A stretch of 64,000 nt of DNA, taken from contig FJOG01000008.1 of assembly GCA_900073065.1 (NCBI GenBank), positions 1,016,552-1,080,551 of the forward strand. The letters are read 5' to 3'. Positions 1-12,086 of the stretch are shown piece by piece; position 1 is the first letter of the stretch, and every line of letters starts with the position of its first letter. The notes under the pieces are model-generated. The model searched no databases, was not told the origin of the DNA, and saw only the letters and a program-made list of their open reading frames with translations. The position numbers were made by a program, and so were the translations under genes. This DNA is from Phialocephala subalpina (taxonomy: Eukaryota > Ascomycota > Leotiomycetes > Helotiales > Mollisiaceae).

Positions 1-1
1 T

Positions 2-439
2 GAACTATTCGCTAGCGGACTCCACGAAAAATGGATCCGAGATACTGTCGCCAATACAGCTTATCGGTTGATCAAAGGCGTCGAATGGGCGACAAAACAC
101 AATCTTTGCCTTGCAACGGGCCAAGAAACCAGGGTGCTTCAACTTGTACCCTGCGAAGTGAGAGAGGGTGATCTGGTTTGTCGGATCAGATATAGTAGAG
201 CGCCGATCTTCATTCGGCCGGAAGGGAATGGGAGTTATCGATTTGTTTCATTCAGCAGGGCTTGTCTTTGGCTTCGAGTGAACAAGTATCACCACACTCG
301 CGGTATTTTCAGTGAGAAACTGAATAAGATAGAGATCTGGGACTGGGTGGATGGTGTGGTTGAAGATAATCGTAGGCGAAGTGAAAAGTGTCGGCGGCAG
401 AGGCAAGCTGCGGAATGGAAGTCGATCACGGTGCATTGA
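2..439 (+). CDS. C-terminal end of a HET-like (heterokaryon incompatibility type) protein, partial
   Basis: The frame is open from the window edge to a TAA at 437-439, giving about 145 residues with no start inside the window. The stretch around 'GDLVCRIRYSRAPIFIRP' resembles the segment near the end of many fungal HET-domain proteins, where a 'GD-hydrophobic' turn is followed by 'P-hydrophobic-RP'. The HET domain itself would lie upstream, outside the window. The tail is basic. The family call rests on one motif-like stretch, so it is tentative; it could be another fungal lineage-specific protein. The gene borders an AT-rich block, a common setting for this family. Confidence 0.4.
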   Translation, partial: ELFASGLHEKWIRDTVANTAYRLIKGVEWATKHNLCLATGQETRVLQLVPCEVREGDLVCRIRYSRAPIFIRPEGNGSYRFVSFSRACLWLRVNKYHHTRGIFSEKLNKIEIWDWVDGVVEDNRRRSEKCRRQRQAAEWKSITVH

Positions 440-635
440 AATGCTCGATGACCATAGAAGCATGTAACACAAATGTATCAAATTCAAGATGCCTGCATAG
501 AATGGGGAGGCCACGAACTGGGACCTATTCACGTGAGCGCCCCCTGCACCCCCTTCAGCTTGCTTGTCAAGAAATATTAGGCGTTAGCACGAAATTTTAG
601 AAATGACTTTTGCTTTCTTCGAGGAATATACTCAG

Positions 636-945
636 ATAATTTTTTTTAGAAAAAAATTTTTTTAATAATATAAATACTTAGATTTTCGGATAATATTCGA
701 ATTAATATTTAAATTAATTCTTTTATTTTATTTTAAATTAAATATAATTATATTATAAAATAAAATAAAATAAAAATAAAAATAAAAATTTAATAAATAT
801 ATAATATATAAACTAAATATATAATTAAAGTGTTTCGTAATATAATTTATTAAATAATATATAAAATCTTATATATATTAATTAAAATACTTCTTTTAAT
901 TTATATATTTACCAATTATCTTCAATTTATTATTTAATTCCATGG
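636..945. repeat. AT-rich block, probably RIP-decayed repeat
   Basis: About 300 bp made almost entirely of A and T, with sharp borders to normal-composition DNA on both sides. No ORF and no clear terminal repeats were found. It resembles the other AT-rich blocks in the window (about 27.9-28.2 kb and the end at 63.8 kb), which fits old repeats mutated by C-to-T changes. The element type cannot be told. Confidence 0.6.
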
Positions 946-3900
946 GCTGCTTTAGATCCCAAATTGCGACTTATTGATGATCAAGGTGATAATTTTTCCA
1001 TTAAATAAAGCATTTGCTAAGTAATAGCTGCGCAGCTCGAACCAGTAAAAAGATCTGCCAACGGACAGATTAATGCAATAATGGACGACCCCGAGACTTC
1101 TGCCCCACCTTCAAACAGCAGGCAGATTCCCCTCCAAGTTGGGGAACAATGGTTCGTTACGGTGACAGAGACCCTCCGAAAATCTTTGCACAAAATGATA
1201 TTTGGTACTTGGGAAATCGTTGGCACCTTGAAAATTGCAGGCACCTATGAAATGTATATAGAATTCTGGATGCAAGCCCAAAGAGTATGTACAAATTGAA
1301 TACTGCGCACCAGGATTATATCATCCACGGAGACAGTGATGCTAAGCAAGCCCAAATTCGTCCGCCGGCTACCAATTCCTCATTGCCCAACCAGGCCCCG
1401 CGGCGGTGGCGGTTTGTAACCTGTATAATCCCAACCTCCGTCACATGTCGTTTCTTTCCTTCTCTTCAGCGGAAGGCTCCGCGAATTCCATTTCGCTGCT
1501 CTCATTCCACCAGTCCGAGTCGACCTTGGGACAATCAAAATGGACTCGAAGAGTGCCATTGTTCAGAGACAAGCCGCAGATATCCAATGGATGATTTGAG
1601 CAGTGTTTTCCCAGGTTCTTGAGAGAAATTTTGTCAGCACTTGTGTAATAATTTTGGAAACTCGATCAACTTACAGTATCCAACGAAACACTACCCGTGC
1701 TGAAGTCATCTGTGATTCGTTTGATCAGGCCCGAGTCCAATGGAGTGGATGCTGGGGTAGCAGCGTGAGCAGGAGATTGGATGACACTTGGTTCTCTCCA
1801 CCAGGCCCTGCCATCGCTTGGCTCCGGTCGCGCTTTGCTGAATTGCGCTGGCAGAGAAGAATATCGCCGCTGGCTTCGCTCACCATGCTGGGCGTCATTT
1901 TGGATTTGAGAATCAATTTCGGGAGGGCGTGGTTGCCCCGCAACGTAAGAAGGCCCGGTTGCATATTTCTAAAATGGGTAAGCTTCTACATGGGAAAGCA
2001 CGAGGAAACACGAACCCCCGTGGCTCTTGAACTCTTGAACGAGTAAAATACACCGTGTGGGCTGCAAGTTGGGGATTGCAGCTCTGGGTCACCATTCTCA
2101 CGCGGATTGTCCGTCAATGCTGTGTGACGACTTATATATGCTAGAGTTGTGGGAGAGGGACACGGCGTAGGAGGTGTGGTTGGCAACTCGAAGGGACATG
2201 CTTCGATTGTTCGCAGCCAAGGGGCCATAATCGGGAAGTCTGAAGCAAGGTACGCAGACACTAAGCGTAATAATGCAGTAAAGGTCGATGCTTTGAATCA
2301 CTTCGAAGAGATAGATTTATAGTCGAAACGTGACCCTTGTACGCAGAGGCGGATCTGAAAGTGTTGGGATTGTAGACCCAGCGGCCTTCGGCCTATACAT
2401 TAAAATGAGATCTATAGAGAAAGGTCTGGTTATAATCAATAGCTTCAGTGATTGAGCTGTTATCTTTCCGCTGCCTTTACATGACTTATCGGAATCGACA
2501 TTCCAACACACGGCAACTAGAGTATTGTCCCGCCGCTTGGAAACAAGCCACAAAGGGTTTGTGCTACAGAGCTGAATTATACGCAAGGTTCTTGCTCTCT
2601 CCCAGGTATGATTGATATTCAAAGGATTCTACAAGGGAGTTGGAAAGATGTTGAGATGCGATACCCCGCTATCCTCGCTCTTTGGAGCCAACCTGCAGAG
2701 CAAAACGGTCTGGACCGAAAGAGAAGACCTGAAATATTTAGAAGTGGGGAGGGGGTGGAAGGAACAGGGTTCCAAGGTGCAAGGCTACTGCACGCCCACA
2801 AGGTCAGCACACTGCGGATCTCTCTCTTACGAAGGAATTCAAGTAAATGAACTAAGATTCTGCCGATGAAATTCGGGTATGGCTGTTCCCGTGGTTTCAT
2901 CGGTATGCCTGCCGAAATTAATCATCCGATCCTCACTCGGATCATGATATTCGGATCATGATATTCGGATCATGATACCCGATCACATGCCGAGTTTGCA
3001 GACGGAATATTCCGCTGGCACGGAGTACATCAATGGTGGGGTGAAGGGCAAGGCTTTACATCATCCATCTGTCGACCCAAATGGCTAGATACTGAATGAG
3101 TCTGACACTAGAGATCATTTCCCAGATACATTGTTGCAGGCAGTCTAGTGGCGGGGGCGATGTTGAAGTCGATGTAAGTTATCAATTGAAACAGGGACAT
3201 CCGTGCATTCGGGAAGGGAAGCCCAAGTGCCGTGCAAGGATCTCATCAACGTTGGGTGACTAATGCAGGCCACAAAAATCGGAGGCATTGTTGGCGTCGA
3301 GCAAATCACACAATCGAAGCATGTCGCACCCCGCACAGACTAGGAGTCGAGCTGCTAATGTTCATTGTGGAGCCGAACAACCCCACGACCTGAACTTTCG
3401 ATCGCGATCAGCAATCTTGGGCGCTGGCTAACCCATGGACCAAGAATGAGTGATCTACGGGGGGCTTGACGCGTGCATTGCTGTACGCAGTGTCCGCAAG
3501 AGTGACATCAGATATTTCCCCCGTAACCCCAATCATCAATCCCTGATCAGTAACTAATGATGCAAGCCTCCTTCCCCGCTCTCATGTGAAATCTCCTGTA
3601 GTTCACCTTAACCAATCTCAAATTGAATAAAGCCAGATGTTCTTCCAATAGTTGACCATAACCAATCATGATTGCTTCATCCTCTGTGTCCAGGCTTCGC
3701 TCAACAGATACAATTCGCCGCGGAAATAGCTCAGCCATCTTAAGCTTCGGTTAACGGAACACAAGTGGTGGCGTTACTGGTCCTGAACTTCTTTCCCTCA
3801 TTACCACTCTAGCATTTAGATTCTGATATTATATTCCGTCATCACGGACTGACTCTCTGAAATAGCAAAGTGGCTCCTGGGCAAAGTCGGAGTTGCGTTT

Positions 3901-4036
3901 CGAGCTTGGCTAGACTGCTTCAATTCTGTTCTCAACATCAGGCCTCAATCTGTTAAAGAACAGAAAGGCAGACGCCTCTCCTGCTCCTCTCTAGCCTGAT
4001 GGGAACACTTCCTTCCAGTCGAGTGCACTTTATCGT
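946..4036. other. Long stretch without a supportable gene
   Basis: Only short, mutually overlapping ORFs on both strands; none shows a recognisable motif, a convincing exon chain or a family resemblance. A small tandem repeat lies at 2937-2982. Gene relics may be present but cannot be supported by reading. Confidence 0.5.
2937..2982. repeat. 14-bp tandem repeat, about three copies
   Basis: The unit ATCATGATATTCGG occurs twice in full (2941-2954, 2955-2968), preceded by a partial unit ending in CTCGG and followed by a third copy that diverges after ATCATGATA. The core ATCATGAT is itself palindromic. No gene is adjacent. Confidence 0.7.
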
Positions 4037-4256
4037 TTGTATTCCCGGCCGTCATTCCTCGTGGGTTCTCTATCTTTGCAACCTGCTCAAAATATCTATG
4101 TAGAGACTAAATACAACAACCAAATACCAACCCCTCCCCACTCACCCGCTACTTTGTGTTATCGAATGCCTAACGCTGATTGCTGGCACTCACCATTTGC
4201 ATACACCGACACTGACACCGTCACCGACACCTACCAGCTCACAGCTAGACGCATAG

Positions 4257-5526
4257 TTTAATGAGGATGGAGAATACCAAGTCGCACCCCTATCCAACAA
4301 CGAAGTTAGATATTACACGCAGACCATTGCTCTGCTACCTCTAGCCACGCCACGCACCAGTGATTCTTATCCCGTCTCGTCAACGTCCAACAGCAGCTCA
4401 TCAAGTAATTCAAGACCTGAATCTCCGGTTCCCGCTGAACGCGTTGAGCACACGAAAGACGATACTATGGTGCGAGATCAACCTTCACGAAATGTCGACT
4501 ATCTCTGTCACGATTGGGAAGAGGAGGATATCTGGTCGTCATGGAAACACATCGTCTCTATACGAAAAGCTTACGGCAATACTGGGAGACTCGAGAACGC
4601 ATTATGGAGAGCATGGACGAAGTCGCAATACCGGTTGAAGACAGTGCCGCCTGAAACTTTGAACTGGTAAGCTTTCTCGACCAATGCCTTCTTCACATTG
4701 TAAGGCATACTCATAATCTTGCTAAAAATGCACCAGGTTGAAAGATTCCGATGTGTCATGGCTCTATGGTCCTCTTCAGACTAGCTCAGACAAATTGTCC
4801 ACGTCGTTTAAATCCCCAGCCGGAAGCAGAATACCCCAAGTAAACTCTCCTTTGAATAAAAGGCCCATTCTGAAGAAGCGAAGTGCATCAGAAAACATGC
4901 TTCAATTGTCGCTCTCCGTGTCGTCACTCGCGAATCCCTTACCGAGACGAGACGGCAGCAATGAATTCCCCTCAGTCTCTCCAACGGGCGAGAGGCACCA
5001 TATCCATTTTGACGAAAAAGTGGAGCAGTGTATAGCAGTGGATGTCGCAGACGGCGGCGATGACGAGGATGGACTAGAAAGCTATGCCATCGATGCTGAT
5101 TATGATAGCTCGTCCGACGACGGATTTCTCATGATGAGAGGGTCATCAAAACCGAAAGTTCTATTTCAAAGCTACCAAAGCGCTTTTCAGACAAGCTTCA
5201 GTACTGAAAGTAGAACCATCGCAATCCTACCATCAACAAAGCTGAAAGACGGAGAAGACGCTCCGGAGCTACCCGAGCTAACTGCGAAGATACTGCTTGA
5301 CAGCAGCGACGAAAACGCAGACGTGTCGTGGAGTGTGTCTAGTGAGTTCGCCAACCACAGGAAGCGAATCCCTCCGACGGATGATAAATTACAGCTCAAC
5401 GCCTTGTGGGAGATAAACGAAGGCAAGACGCATAGCGATGTGCGCCGCACACTTTTCGGCCAGGTGGTGGACGCTGTGGATACCGCAAAGGACATTATAT
5501 ACTTCATATGGAACATCGGGTGGTAG
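4257..5526 (+). CDS. REG1-like Glc7 (PP1) phosphatase regulatory protein, 5' end unresolved
   Basis: Exons 4257-4666 and 4737-5526 are joined by a 70-nt intron that restores 'NWLKDSDVSWLYGPLQ', giving at least 399 residues. Recognisable blocks: 'VDYLCHDWEEEDIWSSWK' (the GATA/AreA-like N-terminal domain, Pfam PF08550, shared with yeast Reg1); 'RPILKKRSASE', a basophilic kinase-type site; 'HIHFDEKVEQCIAVD', the conserved segment used by Reg1 relatives to bind PP1; and a conserved C-terminus ending 'FIWNIGW'. The family tethers Glc7 phosphatase in glucose repression. The frame is open back to an acceptor-like CATAG at 4252-4256, so one or more 5' exons are missing from this model. An upstream reading frame at 4037-4261 containing 'IPTPPHSPAT' may supply part of it. 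Confidence 0.75.
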
Positions 5527-5629
5527 TCTTCAATTAACTGTGTTTTGAGCATTACAAAGAGATAACTTACATTCTCAAGACCTACCTTGTGCCCAAAGAA
5601 AAGCGACATCTCACCTTCTCAGTGTTAAA

Positions 5630-6834
5630 TCAAAGACGAAACGGGTTCCCAACCTCCCCATCGCAACAATCAAATTCATGATCCTTCCACAGCCACGCCT
5701 TCCTCCTATGCAAACTTCTAGGAGCATCCCACTTCTCATCAATATCTCCAGCCTCAACTCTAAAAATCTCAAACGACTTCCCGAATTCAACTCAATTATG
5801 CAAATCACCTGGACTCCAAAATACCCACCCAAAAAGCCTCATCGACTTCCTTACCTCTTCGACATCACGTACCACTCTCGGAGCTCCTGGGTTGAAATGC
5901 CTGAGTTGAACCCCAGGATAGGGGGATGGCATCCATCTCCTGTACTTTCCCTGGCCTTGGGTTATAACGGATATGTGGTCTTCGTATCTTTGATGCAAAG
6001 TCCGATAGCTACCTTGGTATAAAACCCGTTGCGCAAAAATGAGACTTGTAAACAGGCCAGGGGAGCGAAAACCAGCCATCGTCATCTGGGTCCGTTCGGT
6101 TGAATCCATGAAATGCTTTCGCCAGGAAGCAACGCAGGTACCCTTCTCCGAAAGCCATGGGCTTTGCTATGGAGTCATCTAGGGAGTGGCGTAGCTGGAT
6201 TAATCCTCGTTCCTGACCGTATTTTGGGACTTCCTCGGAGTGTGTCGATCCTCCAATGGATATATTCTCTAAGCAGAAAACAAAGACTTGGTAGATGCAC
6301 TTAATTTCAACTTCCCACCATTCGTATCGGAGCTAAAAAGCCTCTTGCTCTGGCAAGCGCTCTTCCCAATCGGAAACGCTGTCAGAGTTGTCGCCTGGCT
6401 GGTGGAAAAGCTCACAATAAAGCTGAAAGCGTAATAAAGCTCTGCGGATGCGGCGTTTGTCCCCCCACATTGAGACTGGGAGGGAAGTGGATAGAATTCG
6501 TTCTTGTTCTTTTGCTGGTCTGCTGGAAATTATTGGGGGAATTGAGGAAATCTCTTTGGGAGCGGTTCCGTAAGCTTTGGCGAAGATGAGGGGTCAGAAT
6601 GAGAGGAAGAAATCTGTAGCTTCTAGTGTGCTGTGCATGTATTCGAGAGCATCTTCGTGGAAAGGTAGTGAAGATGAAGTACTTTCGTCCGAGTTCTGGA
6701 AGCGACTGTCCAGGAAGCTCGATTGTGTTTCGGGGACGGCGATCATCCCTTATAGATACTATGGCGTCAAGATATTGCTGATACTCTTTGCCATCGACAA
6801 GCGCGCGGATCTGGTCTTCCTTGAAAGAAAACAT
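5630..6834 (-). pseudogene. Decayed fungal-specific protein with an 'RRIRRALLRFxLYC' core
   Basis: Read on the minus strand, the core 'GDKRRIRRALLRFQLYCEL' is followed after 'LPEQEAF' by an in-frame TAG (6333-6335). The same frame then continues as 'LRYEWWEVEIKCIYQVF' and on to 'FNRTDPDDDGWFSLPW', with a second TAG at 6009-6011. A later block, 'RLFGWVFWSPGDLH', lies in another frame and runs into a TGA. The N-terminal part (start near 6834) is also out of frame with the core. The pattern 'RRALLRFELYC...PWE.E...' is common in uncharacterised fungal proteins, often near F-box-like genes; their function is unknown. Two stops and at least two frame changes make this a pseudogene rather than a mis-spliced gene. 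Confidence 0.55.
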
Positions 6835-7766
6835 CGTAACGAAGCGCTGCTATGGGCGTGCTATTGAATAAAGATGGTCGTCAGGATTTGTGGTATCTGT
6901 TTCCCCAACATCAGGAATGGCACTTTGAATAAGAAGGAGACTGGTTGTAAGGAGAGTCTGATTTAGGAGCGAGACTTTATGAAGTAGACTGAGGAACAGC
7001 TTATGACTCGCTCGGCGTTAGTATCAAACCCGCTAAGCCTTGTCGTCCTATGACATCTCCACTTCTCTTTCCTTCGCTACATGCAACAAAACTCTCCTCT
7101 CAATGTCTCATCATCATGGTTTCGTTCTCTCCCCACTATCCGAGGCCTTGTCTTAGAAAGTTCGGGACCGGGCCCTTCCATTCGCACAAACCCTCACAGA
7201 AAATGACTCATCTCTAGAAAACCTATATATAAGGGATCTCCCCCTCCCTGCGATGTGCAACGAAATAATTGAGGAGACAGAGAGAAACTAAAGTTACAAA
7301 AAGCGGGGCAAGTAATACTCTATCGACGTGCAATAACGTACAGTAAAAAGATGGCAAAGAAAAACTAAAGTCGTCAGAAACAAACCAAATAATGTGCTGT
7401 CGATGTGCAACAAAGACAAAAGAGTAAAATTAGGAAGAGAGCAGAGTTCTCAATGTGGACTGGACATGCGCGGCCTGCTTTCCGCCAGCGAAAACGATAG
7501 CTAGATAGTATCATAATGCTTTGCTGAATTAGTTTCTCCGACTTACTCAGATTGCTCGATTGGCCCGTCGAGGCTGGGGGATTGAGAACGCTGGCTGGAC
7601 TTGACACCTCCCGCGACTTCGGGTCAAGGAAATGAGCGAATTCGGAGTCCCATAATAATTGGCACTTGGAAGTGAAACTCAAAAACAACAAGACCAAAAC
7701 CACAAAAGCGGACAAAAGAAACGCTACATAGGAGACGTGATAAAGAACTCGTGCGTGAAATTATGG
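6835..7766. other. Intergenic stretch without a supportable gene
   Basis: Short scattered ORFs only. A TATATATAAG stretch near 7224 has no recognisable gene after it. It lies downstream of SPO11's stop codon, so part of it is probably that gene's 3' UTR. Confidence 0.5.
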
Positions 7767-9389
7767 TTAGGACATAAGGATATCTCCATCTGCATCATGT
7801 ATACTTCCCCTCAACTTCCCATCTAGCCACTCTCCCAACTTCTCCTCGTTCCCTACGATTTGGATCTCCGCTTTCATGTTAAGCATCAGCATCATCTGAA
7901 GTTCTCTACGCCACTCCTCATCTCTCTCGTCCGTATCGTGTCTCGTCAGCATCTTCTTGGCAATGTTCCTGTCCCTCTTGGATAATGTGAGTAGGCCCTG
8001 ACCTAAGGTATTGTCTTCCAGAAAATCTGAGCTTCGAATGCCAAGCCACTGAATTGACGGCACGGCCAGATTCGTTTCATGGGCTAGGGCCTTGGATCCG
8101 TGCTTGTAGGTGGAGATGATGCCAATGCCATCTGGATCGAAGTCTACCAAGGCGAATATGGGAATATGTGGGAAGCTCGTGGAGAGCAGACGAAGGAATT
8201 GTCTTGTCTGAATATCGGGGTACCCTTTTGCCTGGAATAGGGGTCAGAAAAGAGATTGACTTTACCCCCAACGTACAACTCACTGTGATAATGATGCCGT
8301 TTCCCGCTCGGAAATGTCGCCAGTATTCACATGCTGCGATGGTACGGAAGGTGGCCTTCGCACATTAGCTGAGCCTGTCAGGGGACAACATTATACTCGC
8401 CTCCTTCTCTATCACTAAAACCCATTGAGCTGTGCCGATGTCTATAGATTCCACGTCGTCGGCCTTAGGAACTAGCATGCCCTGCGTCCTGTTAGCAGCT
8501 GTGTTCGTTGTTGGGGAGTGATGCTCGACCTCTGGTTCAGATCCGTACTCAGTCCTCGACCCGTCTTTCCTTGTCGTGCTTAAGGATCCTACGATCAGAC
8601 CCTTTGCGGCTGCAACCTGTGATACTCGCATGATCAGCGTCCATATCTTTCATGTTGTAGCAGAGGCTTGCCTACCACATTCAACGCCTCTCTGTTCACC
8701 CCAAATGTGTATGCAATGTCGTCCACGTATCGGTCAACAACTCCTTGCTTCATGAACAGCTCTGGCTCTCGATAATACATATCTCTACACCCACGTGTCA
8801 GCACTCTTATCTCGGCATGTGCGTAAATGGCGGGGTATGCGGGGTTGGGAGGCGATTCGTAGATCCATTGTCGAACACAACCTTTTGGTAGTAACCACTC
8901 CAGTGACCAAGGCTTCGTGTGACAGCTCGAGAATGCGATGCAAGGCCGCTGAAGAGATGTCAGTGACTTAGCATATTTCGAACAATCTCACGTACCAAAT
9001 CGCCATGCTTCCCTCGGGCCTTTGCTCGGAAACTTGATTCGTCTGATATCGGATTTCCTCCCAAGTTCCATATTTACATCTTCCTCGGAGTCCTTGGCCT
9101 TTTTGCTTCTGGTCTTGAGCTGTATCACAAGCTCTTTCTTATCGCCCATCACGCATTCCACGATGGACTCGAAGATGTTTTCAATCTTCAAGATAACGGC
9201 TCCGGCTCGGTTTGGAGCTGATGGTAGAGCTGATCTCTTGGTTGACACTCTGGATGGGCCTGTGCTGGTACCAGGAGCTCCTGGGAGCTCTGCTGTAGTC
9301 AATCTGCTGTTGGGTAAGTCTTGTAGCAATTGTGAATGGAATGACGATTGATTCTCTTCCAGGAGGTCAGACAGAAGGTCGATGTCCAT
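7767..9389 (-). CDS. SPO11: SPO11 meiotic double-strand-break protein (topoisomerase VI A-type)
   Basis: Six exons on the minus strand (9389-8996, 8948-8882, 8784-8676, 8616-8401, 8355-8284, 8231-7767) sum to 1323 nt, 440 residues, with every junction in phase. The N-terminal block 'KIENIFESIVECV' starts the conserved region. 'EALVTGVVTTKRDMYYREPE' carries the tyrosine pair Tyr157/Tyr158, one of which is the covalent catalytic Tyr of the winged-helix domain. 'VDRYVDDIAYTFGV' and 'VAAAKGLIVG' follow. The Toprim domain shows 'VLVIEKEATFRTIA' (catalytic Glu) and 'ALVDFDPDGIGIISTYKHG' (Asp triad). The family makes programmed DNA breaks that start meiotic recombination, in the nucleus. Length and motif order are complete, so it looks functional. 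The intron at 8400-8356 is GC-AG, and the one at 8881-8785 has a GTTGTG donor. Confidence 0.92.
8356..8400 (-). other. GC-AG intron within SPO11
   Basis: The exon ends ...GAGAAGGAG and the intron reads GCGAGT...GCGAAG (45 nt). Splicing here gives 'VIEKE|ATFRTIA', the invariant Toprim glutamate block. The only GT alternative two bases on (GTATAA) is out of phase with the downstream exon and breaks the motif. GC-AG introns are a known minor class. Confidence 0.75.
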
Positions 9390-9743
9390 TGGGCATTTGG
9401 TCTGACAGTCACCTGCTCCATTCTCGACGCTACCCTCAGAAGTCGGTTTGCAAAGGAGAAGATGTTGGGCAACGAAGGTGTGTTGAATCGTCGAAGATTC
9501 TTAGGTCGGCCCCACAAACTCGGCTCTGCCCGAAATCTGGTGCCTGACAGATCTGCGGTACGAGACCCCTGTCTCGAGGCTAAATCGACACCCGCATTCC
9601 CTACGAGTTGCTTCTTCTCTTCCTTTTCCTTCTCTAACCTCCGCATCACGCTATCATTGAGGATACTTCATGTGAGATTTTCAACAATCTCTGCTATTGC
9701 CGCTGGAAATCTGCTCCTTCATCTCCTAGAAAAGCTCGTCAAC
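9390..9743. promoter_or_regulatory. Shared 354-bp promoter region between SPO11 and ERG7
   Basis: The two start codons diverge across 354 bp. The ERG7-proximal half is pyrimidine-rich in the plus strand (around 9600-9650), as is usual upstream of ascomycete housekeeping genes. No TATA box was seen. ORFs running through this stretch lack family resemblance and are taken as chance. Confidence 0.5.
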
Positions 9744-12086
9744 ATGGTTATCAGCAGCGAGAAAACAAGCTCTGTCACCGCCAGACCCAACGGAAAACGG
9801 CCAATTGATGCTTCAGTGAGTGAGGCACCGCAGACCAAGAAACCAAAGCTGTCAGAACGAACCGATCATTCGAAATGGCGTATGCTGGATGAAAAGGGAA
9901 GGCAGACCTGGCATTACCTCGAGGACGACGATGAAGCTAAGGAATGGCCCCAGTCCAAGGCGGACAAATACTTCCTCGGTCTGCCACTGGTATGTGATGT
10001 GCCATTCATTGTAAACCCGGGTCTGACCTATGCAGGGCCTGCCTGAATTGACTCCTGCCAAAACGCCCCTCGACTCAGTCAAGAATGGCCTGGAATTTTT
10101 CCAACATCTGCAACTCCCACCCGGCAATTGGGGCTGCGAGTATGGTGGACCGATGTTCTTACTACCTGGCTTCGTGATAGCCTGGTATGTCACCGAAACC
10201 GAGATACCCGATCATATCGCAACCGAGATGAAGAACTACCTGTTCGCGCGAGCGCACCCTGAGGACGGAGGATGGGGACTACATATCGAGGGAGAGAGCT
10301 CCGTCTTTGGAACTGCTATGAATTACACCGCGCTACGCATTCTTGGTGTTAGTGAGGAAGATCCACACATGATCAAGGCGAGAGGCATATTGCACAAACT
10401 TGGAGGTGCGAAGTGTGGGCCCCACTGGGCCAAATTTTGGCTGAGCGTGCTTGGTGTCTGCAAATGGGATATCGTGAACCCTGTCCCGCCCGAGTTCTGG
10501 CTTCTGCCTGACTGGGTACCATTTGCTCCATGGCGATGGTGGATACACATGCGAATGGTCTATCTGCCAATGTCATTCATCTGGTCGAAGCGATGGACGG
10601 CTAAGGAGACACCGTTGGTTCGACAATTACGACAAGAGCTTTTTGTCGAACCATACGAATCCATTGTATGGTCAAATCATCGAAATAGCATTAGCGACAT
10701 GGACAACTACCACCCAAAGTCATGGCTGCTGAAGACCGCGAATTGGTTTCTCATCAATATTCATATCCCATTTACCAGGACGAATGCATTGGCCAAAGCA
10801 GCTGAGGATTGGTGTTGGGAACTGATAAAGATGGAGGACAAAAACACTGATTACTCTGATCTGGCGCCGGTTAATTCTCCGATGAATTTCCTCGTATGCT
10901 ACATTAAAGAAGGCCCAAAATCGTACTCGGTGCAACGGCATCGTGACCGATTGGCAGACTTCCTCTGGATGAAGGACGAAGGCATGCTGGTGAATGGTAC
11001 AAACGGAGTCCAATGTTGGGACACATCATTCTTGATCCAGGCTGTCATGGACGCAGGCCTTGCTGAGGACCCGAAATGGAGACCAATGCTGACCCGAGCT
11101 TTGGAATTCCTGGAAGACCAACAAATGCGTGAGAATGTTGATGATCAGGACAAATGCTACAGACAACAACGAAAAGGTGGTTGGGCGTTCAGCAACAAGG
11201 ACCAAGGATATGCAGTTAGCGACTGCATTTCCGAGGCCTTGAAAGCAGTCTTGCTCCTCCAGCGAACGCCCGGATACCCTACTCTCCTCGAAGATCAGCG
11301 GATATTTGATGCTATCGACACGTTGCTGACGTATCAGAACCCTTCTGGTGGATGTGCTTCATACGAGCCTACTCGTGGCTCCGAACATCTGGAATTGTTG
11401 AATGCTGCTGAGGTCTTTGGCAGAATTATGATCGAATACGATTATCCGGAATGTACCACTGCTGTCGTGACAGCACTCTCTTTGTTCACGAAATATTATC
11501 CAGACTATCGGACCGAGGATATCAAGTGGTTCAAGGAAGGGGCAGTTCAATACATCAAAAACGCCCAGAAACCCGATGGAAGCTGGTACGGCAGCTGGGG
11601 AATTTGTTTCACCTATGCTGGCATGTTTGCACTTGAAAGTCTTGCTAGCCTTGGAGACTACTACGAGAATAGCCAGTACTCCAAAGCCGGATGTGAGTTC
11701 TTGCTTTCGAAGCAACGGGCAGATGGCGGCTGGTCAGAGAGTTATAGAGTAAGAAGTCTGTCCTGATTTCAATGATTAATACTAACAGAGCATAGTCCTG
11801 CGAGACCAACACCTACGTCGAGCACCCAACTGGCTCGCAAGTTGTCATGACTGCTTGGGCTGTCATTGGATTGCTTGAGGCTCATTACCCAGATCGCGCC
11901 CCCATTGAGAAAGGACTCAAGCTCATTATGAGCAGGCAGCAGCCTAATGGAGAGTGGCTGCAGGAAGCGATTGAAGGAGTGTTCAACAAGAGTTGCATGA
12001 TTTCCTACCCGAACTACAAGTTCATCTTCCCGATGAAGGCTCTAGGGATGTTTGCCAAACGCTATGGCGATGTAGAATTGCTATGA
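9744..12086 (+). CDS. ERG7: Lanosterol synthase (oxidosqualene cyclase)
   Basis: Three exons (9744-9989, 10036-11748, 11796-12086) sum to 2250 nt, 749 residues, normal for fungal ERG7. The introns are 46 and 47 nt; the second has an ACTAAC branch point. The enzyme cyclises 2,3-oxidosqualene to lanosterol in the ER/lipid-droplet branch of ergosterol synthesis. Evidence: 'GLPELTPAKTPLDS' and 'GNWGCEYGGPMFLLPG' near the start; QW-type repeats 'HPEDGGWG', 'QKPDGSWYGSWG', 'QRADGGWSES', 'QQPNGEW'; and the initiator motif 'AVSDCISEA' with Asp478, the proton donor. The usual DCTAE is DCISE here, a mild variation. The N-terminal 60 residues are family-variable and basic. The start is the first in-frame ATG compatible with the exon; the same frame is open upstream but lacks conservation. 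Confidence 0.96.
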
